NCBI RefSeq assembly: GCF_000472965.1
Contig: NZ_AXAU01000022.1
Span: 45,803-109,802, forward strand
Origin: Bradyrhizobium murdochi
GTDB lineage: Bacteria > Pseudomonadota > Alphaproteobacteria > Rhizobiales > Xanthobacteraceae
Direction of reading: 5' to 3'
DNA length: 64,000 bases
Under the pieces are notes generated by a model. That model saw only the letters and a list, made by a program, of their open reading frames with translations, ran no database searches and was not told the origin of the DNA. The position numbers were made by a program, and so were the translations under genes. Positions 35,141 to 42,490 of this stretch are shown in pieces (the stretch's first letter is position 1; the number at the start of each line of letters is the position of its first letter).

Positions 35141-35826
35141 TGTGATGCCGAGGAGCCCGAACGTGAAATCCTCGATGCGATGCGAGCACCTGATCTTGCA
35201 GGTCGCTGAAGTAGCACTTGAACGGCGCAGCGGCCGGTGCTGGAAGGCGAGCTGATTAAACTCAAGGTGCGGTGCGAGGACCAGGAAAGCGGTGCATCAA
35301 TTCGCCGGGCCTGAAACCTTCCACATGATCTTCTTGTCGCGTAGCCGCCTAGGACATTTCGGATCAGTGGATCGAGGAAATGGCCAGATCATCAACCTCA
35401 TGGCGTCGAAGCGCGGCCGGGTACTCCTGGTGCGGCAGCGCCTCGACACGCTTTGTATGTTTCTTGGCGGACGCCGGCGCGGCCACGAACGGCGGAGCAG
35501 TGCTCTGGAGCGAGATCAAGGCTTCAGTATGTGGCGTCGCAGGATTTAGGCAAGCGCGAGGCGGCGAGCTGGCGTGCGCGTTCGTGTGCAATGTCGTGTT
35601 CGCAACATTTGGCAGATACTAAACAAGTGCGGGCTTTGGCTTTCGGAGAGAAAGAACGCGCGGCGCTTCGTTTTGCGTCCAGCTGCCCGCGCAGCTGTCC
35701 GTGCGCGGAAGCATTGGGCGAGTGGCCCGGCTTTTGCTCCCTTATTTGCCAACGGCGTGCGGCTCTCTGCTTTGTCGGGATCGGCCGTTGCAGAATCTGA
35801 ATCTCGATGTGACCAAAGGCGATGGG
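35141..35826. other. No supported gene
   Basis: Short frames only. The open frame upstream of the M16 peptidase start (from 35701) has no start signal and is treated as leader. Confidence 0.35.
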
Positions 35827-37302
35827 ATGAAGAATTGGAGTTCCATGACAACCAAGGTGCTAGGAGCGGCCACTGTGGCAATGGCCTTGACGACGCCCAC
35901 CGCGCTGGCGGTCGAATACAAAGTCGAATACAAAAAGGATAATAGCAGCAATCCTAGCCTCTGGGACGTTCCTGAAAAAAGAAACGTGCTTACCCAGATC
36001 ACAGTCACATCGGAACGACCAGCAAGCTTCACGCTCGCGAACGGCCTGCAGGTGGTGGTGATCCCCGATCATCGTACGCCGATCGTGACGCAGATGATAT
36101 GGTATAAGGTCGGCTCCGCCGACGACGCGCCCGGCAAATCGGGGCTTGCGCATTTCTTCGAACACCTGATGTTCAAGGGCACAGCCAAGCATCCGCCCGG
36201 CGAATTCTCCCGGACCGTGCTGCGCGTCGGCGGCAAGCAGAACGCCATCACCTCGATGGACTACACCAGCTATTTCCAGCGCGTGCCGCGCGAGCAGCTG
36301 GCTAGAATGATGGAACTCGAGGCGGACCGGATGACCGGTCTCATTCTCAAAGACGAGAACGTGCTGTCCGAGCGCGACGTCGTGCTGGAGGAATTCAATA
36401 AGAGCGTCGCCAATAATCCCGATAGGCGGTTCACCGAGCAGATCAGGGCGGCGCTTTACCTCAACCACCCCTACGGCCGCCCCAATCTCGGCTGGCGCCA
36501 GGAGCTCGAGAAGCTCGACCGCGAGGACGCGCTCGCGTTTTACAAGCGCTTCTACGCGCCGAACAACGCGATCCTGATCATCGCGGGCGACGTCGATCCA
36601 AAGGAAATCCGCCCGATGGTGGAAAAGAATTTTGGCGACATTCCTGCGCAGCCCGCGATCCCCGCGAAGCGCGTGCGGCCACAGGAGCCGACGCCCGCGG
36701 CACCCCGCACCGTGACGCTCTCCGATCCCCGCGTCGAGCAGCCCACCTGGCGCCGTTCTTATCTCGTGCCATCGTCTTCGACCGCGGCCGCAGGCGAGAG
36801 CCCTGCGCTCGACGTGCTCGCCCAAGTGATGGGCGGCGGCACCAACTCCTATCTCTACCGTGTGCTGGTCATCGACAAGCAGCTCGCCATCAGCACTGGC
36901 GCGAGCTACCACGGCACCTCGCTCGATCCCTCGCAATTCATGATTTCGGCCACGCCGAAACCCGGCGTCCACTTCGTCGAGATCGAGGACGCCATCGACA
37001 AGGTGATCGCCGACCTCGCGCAAAATCCCGCACGCGCCGAGGATCTCGAGCGCGTCAAGACCCAGCTGATTGCGCAAGCGATCTACGCTCAGGACGATCA
37101 GGTAATGCTTGCGGTCCTGTACGGCCGCGGGCTCACGACGGGGCTCAGCGTTGACGATATCCGAAGTTGGCCTGACAGCATCCGCGCCGTCACGGCCGAG
37201 CAGGTGCGCAAGGCCGCGCAGGGATGGCTCGACAAGAAACGTTCGGTAACGGGCTATCTCATCAAGGAGTCTGCGCCCAAATGCGAGGAGAAGCGTTCGT
37301 GA
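35827..37302 (+). CDS. M16 zinc metallopeptidase, catalytic subunit
   Basis: A 491-residue exported peptidase of the pitrilysin/insulinase type. The signal peptide is VLGAATVAMALTTPTALA. The inverted zinc motif HXXEH reads HFFEH in KSGLAHFFEHLMFKG, and the distal zinc Glu lies in the ENVLSERDVVLEEF region about 75 residues later. ATG 35827 gives the signal peptide right at the N-terminus; the frame is open further upstream. It pairs with the next gene by a 4-bp overlap. Such M16 pairs sit in several Bradyrhizobium symbiosis islands near nopE; substrate unknown. Confidence 0.9.
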   Translation: MKNWSSMTTKVLGAATVAMALTTPTALAVEYKVEYKKDNSSNPSLWDVPEKRNVLTQITVTSERPASFTLANGLQVVVIPDHRTPIVTQMIWYKVGSADDAPGKSGLAHFFEHLMFKGTAKHPPGEFSRTVLRVGGKQNAITSMDYTSYFQRVPREQLARMMELEADRMTGLILKDENVLSERDVVLEEFNKSVANNPDRRFTEQIRAALYLNHPYGRPNLGWRQELEKLDREDALAFYKRFYAPNNAILIIAGDVDPKEIRPMVEKNFGDIPAQPAIPAKRVRPQEPTPAAPRTVTLSDPRVEQPTWRRSYLVPSSSTAAAGESPALDVLAQVMGGGTNSYLYRVLVIDKQLAISTGASYHGTSLDPSQFMISATPKPGVHFVEIEDAIDKVIADLAQNPARAEDLERVKTQLIAQAIYAQDDQVMLAVLYGRGLTTGLSVDDIRSWPDSIRAVTAEQVRKAAQGWLDKKRSVTGYLIKESAPKCEEKRS

Positions 37303-38723
37303 CCTATTCCTTCACACGCCGTGCCGTCCTCGGTGGGGCCTCGCTCGCGATAGCCACGCTCGGCTCTGCACCATTGTTTGCCGCGACCAGGATTCAGCGC
37401 CTGGTCTCGCCCGGCGGTATCGAAGCCTGGTTCGTGCAGGACGCCACCGTCCCGCTGATCGCGATGGAATATGCCTTCGCCGGCGGAGCGACCCAGGACC
37501 CTACCGACAAGCCCGGCGTCGGCCACATGGTTGCCAGCCTGCTCGATGAAGGAGCCGGCGATCTCGACTTCGAGACCTTTCACGAGCGGCTCGACCGCCG
37601 CGCCATTAAGCTGAGCTTTACCTCGAGGCACGACCAGTTCCGCGGCTCCTTGCGCATGCTCAAGGACAACAAGGACGAGGCTTTCGATTTGCTGCGGATG
37701 GCGCTGACCTCGCCGCATTTTGATGCGCCCGATGTCGAACGGATCCGCGCCGCGGTGCTCGCGAACCTTCGGCGTGACTCCACCAATCCTTCAACGCTCG
37801 CCAATCGCAAATTCCTCGAAGTCGCCTTCGACGATCATCCTTATGCCCGCCAGGCCGGAGGCACCGTCGAGAGCGTGCCGAAGATCGACGTCGCCGATTT
37901 GAAGGACTACGTCCGCCGCGTGATCGCAAAGGACACGCTCAAGATCGCGGTGGTGGGTGACGTCGATCCAGAGACGCTTGCTAGACTGCTCGACAAGACG
38001 TTTGGTAGCCTGCCGGCCAAGGCGGAGTTGACACAGGTAGCCGATGTGATCGCGGTAAAGGCGCCGCAGTGCGTCTTCATTCCGCTCGACGTGCCGCAAA
38101 CGGTCGTGACCTTCGGCGGTGCTGGCGTCCGCCGCAGCGAGCCGGATTTCATGGCCGCCTATGTCGTCAACCAAATTCTCGGTGGCGGCGGGCTGTCGTC
38201 GCGGCTATTCCGCGAAGTCCGCGAGAAGCGCGGGCTAGCCTATTCCGTCCATGAGACGCTCCTGTGGATGGATCATTCCGCCGTGTTTGTCGGCAATACG
38301 GGCACCCGGGCCGATCGCGCCAGCGAGACGGTCGAGGAGGTCGAGAAGCAGGTCCGTCGCATGGCTGAGGAAGGCCCGACCGAACAGGAACTCGATAACG
38401 CCAAGTCGTACCTGAAGGGCTCGCAGATGCTGGCGCTCGATACCTCGTCAAACCTTGCGCGGGCGCTGCTGCAGTATCAGCTCGACAAGCTGCCGATCGA
38501 TTATATCGAGAAGCATAGCGCGCTCGTCGATGCGGTGACGCTGGAGGATGCCAGGAAGGCGGCGCAGCGGCTGTGGGGCCAGGGTCTGCTCACCGTCATG
38601 GTCGGCCGCTCCCCACTGGCCGCAACCCGGTCGACCACCACGCCATCGCCCACGACGCCGCCGCCAGCGGCAGCACAGCCAGGCGACGCGCCATCAGCCG
38701 CAACGCCGGCAACACCAAATTAA
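37299..38723 (+). CDS. M16 peptidase-like partner subunit, zinc motif absent
   Basis: The partner of the preceding peptidase. It has the M16 fold but at the zinc site reads GVGHMVASLLDEG, with no HXXEH, as in the non-catalytic subunit of heterodimeric M16 enzymes. The late M16 signature is present (FREVREKRGLAYSVHETLLW). A Tat-like signal (FTRRAVLGGASLAIATLG) opens the protein. GTG 37299 overlaps the previous stop as GTGA and puts the signal at the N-terminus; an ATG at 37281 is also possible. The tail is Pro/Ala/Thr-rich. Together they probably form a periplasmic two-subunit protease. Confidence 0.9.
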   Translation: MTYSFTRRAVLGGASLAIATLGSAPLFAATRIQRLVSPGGIEAWFVQDATVPLIAMEYAFAGGATQDPTDKPGVGHMVASLLDEGAGDLDFETFHERLDRRAIKLSFTSRHDQFRGSLRMLKDNKDEAFDLLRMALTSPHFDAPDVERIRAAVLANLRRDSTNPSTLANRKFLEVAFDDHPYARQAGGTVESVPKIDVADLKDYVRRVIAKDTLKIAVVGDVDPETLARLLDKTFGSLPAKAELTQVADVIAVKAPQCVFIPLDVPQTVVTFGGAGVRRSEPDFMAAYVVNQILGGGGLSSRLFREVREKRGLAYSVHETLLWMDHSAVFVGNTGTRADRASETVEEVEKQVRRMAEEGPTEQELDNAKSYLKGSQMLALDTSSNLARALLQYQLDKLPIDYIEKHSALVDAVTLEDARKAAQRLWGQGLLTVMVGRSPLAATRSTTTPSPTTPPPAAAQPGDAPSAATPATPN

Positions 38724-38743
38724 CTTTGTGTTCGTGAGGTGAC

Positions 38744-38916
38744 ATGCGATTTGAGCTTCTTTTTTGGGGGCCGCGATAGCTGCGGTCGTGGCAAGCGGTG
38801 CCGTCAATGCAACGGATCTCGGGCCGGCAGTAAAGGTCCGAACGGCACTGTCGGAGCCGGACGAGAGGATATATCGGCGGGCACGTCGGAGCCGGCGACG
38901 GCCGGTGATCGTTTAG
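38744..38916 (+). pseudogene. Small exported protein gene with homopolymer frameshift
   Basis: ATG 38744 has a strong GAGGTG ribosome site and begins MRFELLF, but the frame stops after ten codons. Shifting by one base inside the run of six T and five G at 38760-38770 gives LGAAIAAVVASGAVNATDLG, a clean signal peptide with AxA-type cleavage, then LGPAVKVRTALSEPDERIYR and an Arg-rich end. The gene is therefore either broken, switched by slippage, or misread at the homopolymer. It lies 20 bp after the M16 pair. Confidence 0.5.
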
Positions 38917-39732
38917 TGATCCTTATGTCGGTCGATTTACGGTGAGTCGTCGACACCCCTGTGTTCCTGGCTGGAGGTCAGATCGGCCAAAACTGGCAGA
39001 GAGAGCACTGCGTTTTTTGGCTCGCATTGGATACCGGGGGCGCTGCCTCGGACGGTACACACCTGTCTTGCCGCTTCCGGCATTGTCGTGAGCGCAAAAC
39101 TCAAAGCAGTTCCCGACGTCTTCGTCATCGGACCCTGCGTTGGCCCGCACGGCCACACGCTGGCCTGTTTCAAGGGACGGTTGGGTTGGGTCGCGGCGAT
39201 GTCGTCAATAGCAGCGAATTCTTGCCGTACGCCACACGGGGTCACTCATTTCGACTATGGTCGTGTCGGTGCCACACTCGGCGCATCGAGCAAGTGCTCA
39301 CGCCGGCATGGTCGGTTAAATTCGAGCCGCCATCTGAGGTTCGAGGGAAAAGCACAGCATGGAACGATGAGGCACGTTCCTGCAGGCCCATACAAGTTAG
39401 ACCGAAGATGCTCGCTCGTCGCTCTAAGCTTCGCACGGCCGAGACGATACAGTGACGTGGGCACGGATCCTGCGGCTCGGTCGTGGACTCTTGGTATTCC
39501 GTTGAGCCGCCAATGCCTGACCAATTCTCTGAAAGGACGCATAACTAATCGATTGAGTACACTCATCTTGGCGGGAGGCCAAGATGGCCAAGATAGTCGA
39601 CGCTGGCCAGAAAGGACGTCGCCAAGTGCTCCCGCCGTCGGCGACGTCGCGAAGGTCTGCTGGCGGCGCGAGTATGTCCGCTCCGCGGGCTGGGCGATGG
39701 AATGCTTACCCGGTGGGCGCGTCGCCCTGCGA
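38917..39732. other. No supported gene
   Basis: A plus-strand frame at 39088-39876 is long but overlaps the effector remnant on the other strand and has no recognisable content. Otherwise nothing is seen. Confidence 0.35.
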
Positions 39733-40454
39733 TTATCCAGGCCAAAGGCCTGCGTCCATCGACGGTTTGATACGAACGAACCCCTCTTGTCGAAATTCGG
39801 CTGTGTGGGGCATACCCAGCATGGTGAAAGTTATGGTCCGGGAGGTATTGCTAGGCAAGAGGCCGGCCCTCCTTAGTATGTTGATCTGGGCATCCGAGGC
39901 CGTATGGGGAAAGAAGACCCAGTGGTCGGCTATGAGACGCTCGTTTTCGGGAATGAAATTTGTGAGTTCCAACAGCGCAGCCCCGGCGGACGAGGACGGC
40001 CCGGCTTGCGAAGGTCCGGCCTGAGACGGTCCAGCTTGCGATGGTCCAGCCTGCGATGGCCCGGTTTCCACATTCTGCCAAATCAGATCAGGATCAAACT
40101 CTGGGAGTTCCGCGATGGCTTGAGGAATCGGCTGCTGCGAGCCGGGCTGCGGAGAGCTTTCTCTGGCGGCCACCAATGGCCCGGGGGAGGGCGCAGCCGG
40201 CGCATATAGATCATCGTCCCAATCCAACAGTGATGAATAGGGATGCCCCGACTCCAAATATTGCGAATAGGGATGCCCGGCGTCCAGATATGGCGAGTAG
40301 GCTTCGCCCTGCTGCACGGGAGACCCCGCAGCAGGTGGCGGAGCACATCTTCGAACTCGCGCAGCTGGTGCTCAAAGCCCGCTGGGCCCGCGGGCGGTGA
40401 TGGTGAATCGGGCTGCGGGCTTGTGTTCGTTGGGCTGATTGAGTTGAAATCCAT
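39733..40454 (-). pseudogene. Frameshifted modular effector (NopD/Bel2-5-like ends)
   Basis: ATG 40454 gives MDFNSISPTNTSPQPDSPSP then FEHQLREFEDVLRHLL, the same type of start as the effectors at 42491 and 60269. Near 40320-40350 a one-base shift is needed to enter the next frame, which runs AYSPYLDAGHPYSQYLESGH. Four GPSQA repeats follow, then a C-terminal domain (WVFFPHTASDAQINILRRAG, LLPSNTSRTITFTMLG). That domain matches the end of the 42491 protein. A tts box lies about 190 bp upstream. It may be inactive or be expressed as a short N-terminal piece. Confidence 0.6.
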
Positions 40455-40641
40455 CCTGTTCCTCTTTGAAAGTTTGGCTCGAGCCATAGTTCGACGAAGG
40501 CCATTTGCATTGCGACCTCCAGAGAACATTTCGAAGGCTCGTGTGGAGTGCAGCCTCCGAGCTGCCGGCAGAGCATCGGGTGCCCGACGTGCATCTCCAT
40601 TACGATGGATAGGCGGCATCGCCGTTTAGACATCCGCTCTC

Positions 40642-40678
40642 TCATGCTAAGAGAGTTAGCTTTCGAGAAGCTGACGAG
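40642..40678 (-). promoter_or_regulatory. tts box for the frameshifted effector
   Basis: Minus strand: CGTCAGCTTCTCGAAAGCTA, continuing ACTCTCTTAGCATGAGAG. It is near consensus although its gene is interrupted. Confidence 0.85.
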
Positions 40679-40751
40679 CGTCAAAAGGATTCGCAATGAG
40701 CCAATGGAGACGGCATTGACCTCCGCCGAAAGCTGCCGCGCATTCTAAATT

Positions 40752-41450
40752 TCATCTCTGGCCCGGCGCAGGCTCACGCACGATGCTGTCCTGACGCGGC
40801 GCGTCAGAAGAATAGGGGGCTTCCGGTCGTCCGTCGCGAACGACCGTGGTTGAGGAGCCACGAAATAACTTCAGGACCGATTCCCGCGACTGCTTTTCGA
40901 CGGCAGCGTGCGGCCGCGTCTGCGCCTCCGCTACAAGGCCGTTGAGCGTCTGGTCCAAGAGCGCGACGAAACGTGGTGGACCAGAAACCAGGACGAGGCC
41001 ATCCCCTGGTGCCGGTCTCACAAGATAGCGCTCGTCGGAGATGTTGAGTGCATCGAGGGCCGCTTTGAATGCATCGAAGCTGATCGGCTTCAACACAAGC
41101 AGACGACTTTGCGCCTCGCTTGCAGCAGTTACATACAGCACGAGCCCGTCGTAGTACCATTGAAGATTGTAGAGATTGGTCAAACGGTCGAGGAACTCGC
41201 GCGGTGGCAGATCTGGCATGCGCCCGCGAATCCGACCCTTCACTTCGGCGCTGACGCTTACTCTGATACTGAGGTTGTTACCGAATTCCAGCAGTGCGGC
41301 AGACAGGTCCTGATCCAGAACCGTGTAGTTATAAGGTGCCGAAGGCAGCGAAAGCTGAGCCCCAAAGGCCGCGAGTGCCCCGGTGGAAAGGAAAACTCCT
41401 GCGCTCGCAACTCGGTTCAAAATCTTCAGGATCGTGCGTCGGCTTAGCAT
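40752..41450 (-). CDS. rhcC1: RhcC1 (NolW), N-terminal half of the split secretin
   Basis: In rhizobia the T3SS outer-membrane secretin is split and RhcC1 carries the N0/N1 periplasmic domains. After a signal peptide (VASAGVFLSTGALAAFGA) the protein shows the N0-type segment YTVLDQDLSAALLEFGNNLS and the N1 part (FDAFKAALDALNISDERYLV). It lacks the barrel-forming secretin domain, which RhcC2 supplies. ATG 41450 has AAGGG nine bases upstream; 41477 is also open. It is the intact copy of a duplicated gene and is divergent from a dead nopB copy. Confidence 0.88.
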   Translation of the reverse strand: MLSRRTILKILNRVASAGVFLSTGALAAFGAQLSLPSAPYNYTVLDQDLSAALLEFGNNLSIRVSVSAEVKGRIRGRMPDLPPREFLDRLTNLYNLQWYYDGLVLYVTAASEAQSRLLVLKPISFDAFKAALDALNISDERYLVRPAPGDGLVLVSGPPRFVALLDQTLNGLVAEAQTRPHAAVEKQSRESVLKLFRGSSTTVVRDGRPEAPYSSDAPRQDSIVREPAPGQR

Positions 41451-41543
41451 TCCCAAGTCCCTTCGGCCTGAGAACAAGTATTAAGGCTTCGCCCAAATTG
41501 GAAGCCAAAACGTGATCTTTAAATGGCCTCATGGCTCGCGTGT

Positions 41544-41579
41544 TCGTCAGCTTACGGTCAGCTGGTCTCTTTACGGTGC
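41544..41579 (+). promoter_or_regulatory. Orphan tts box in front of dead nopB copy
   Basis: CGTCAGCTTACGGTCAGCTG, continuing GTCTCTTTACGG. It is nearly identical to the box at 46377. The gene behind it is broken, so it has no obvious target to the right; whether it serves rhcC1 divergently is open. Confidence 0.7.
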
Positions 41580-41627
41580 TGACCATCAATTCTTATCTCA
41601 TCGGCGCCATACCAACGACACCATATC

Positions 41628-41985
41628 ATGTTAGGCGCTACGCCGATCTCTCTGAATCCTACCGAAGGTCTGTTTCCGGGCTCTGTCAGCCGGCAATTAT
41701 CGGCGAGCAGAGCCAGTTTGAGTAGACTTTTGTTCAGGTGGCCTCGCTTCGATTCAAGACGCTGCCTCCTCAGTCGTCGATAGATCGGCATCGATTCTGC
41801 CGGTATCGGAAGTTCACCATGCAATAGCACAGGCGAGTGGGCGCGCCCGTCCTCCAGACACTCTCTCTGCAATATATCGGAGCAATACAGGTCCATCTGT
41901 CGGCAGTGTGCTCGCCTGGGATGGTTCGGACCGGGTGATACCAGCCAGTTTTGCCCAAACCGCCATCGGCATCGGCGCGCTAATG
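41628..41985 (+). pseudogene. nopB: nopB copy, frameshifted and truncated
   Basis: ATG 41628 reads MLGATPISLNPTEGL, as in the intact nopB at 46459, then a frameshift follows. The DNA still matches the intact gene over stretches such as CAGCAGAGCCAGTTT-like and GACGCTGCCTCCTCAGT segments until about 41985. An early stop follows SQF. No functional NopB could be made. Confidence 0.75.
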
Positions 41986-41989
41986 ATGC

Positions 41990-42151
41990 GCCGATGGTGC
42001 CTTCAAGGACGTGACACTTAGTTGGTGCGCCCATTGGTGACGGAGCATGATCGATGAAGCGAGCTGCCGTCACCCGCGCGAGATAATCGCGCATTGGCCC
42101 ATCGTCGAGTAGGATTGGCTCGTCGCGGGTAAACCGTTCTTTCGCTGTCAT
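41990..42151 (-). pseudogene. Truncated gene start at the duplication edge
   Basis: ATG 42151 gives about 55 codons that look like real protein (MTAKERFTRDEPILLDDGPM, then RDYLARVTAARFIDHAPSPM) and then runs into the dead nopB copy. This looks like a gene cut by the duplication junction. I do not recognise the family. Confidence 0.4.
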
Positions 42152-42202
42152 GGCTCTTCAGTGCAGACGACGCAGAACCACACAATTGAATCATCCTGAG
42201 AA

Positions 42203-42238
42203 CTCGTCAGCTTTTAGAAAGCTAACCATCCTAAAATG
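42203..42238 (+). promoter_or_regulatory. tts box for the 918-aa modular effector
   Basis: CGTCAGCTTTTAGAAAGCTA, continuing ACCATCCTAAAATGAGA. It is 253 bp before the gene's GTG start. Confidence 0.8.
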
Positions 42239-42490
42239 AGAACCGGATTCTCGAGGGCGAGGCCGCCTAGCGAGCGCAAATGGAATGAACGTGGCAGCGC
42301 GCGGTTCTCCGTGTAGTCGGATGGGCTCGATGTAATCGGAGGATCAGCTTGCAGCTGCGCCAATTTCTTGTTGCTGTTTTCGATTGGACAACGAGCTTTG
42401 CTGTTGAAACCTCCCTCGCATTGAGCCGTGCACACGTCCGAGCTGAGCTGGCGGATTTGCGCACAATCGACATTCTCAAGGACGATTAGA

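Noticed and set aside
35860..37077. 405-codon minus-strand frame
   Set aside because: Antisense to the M16 peptidase, which has clear catalytic motifs and a signal peptide.
39088..39876. 262-codon plus-strand frame
   Set aside because: No domain, overlaps the effector remnant on the other strand, no ribosome site.
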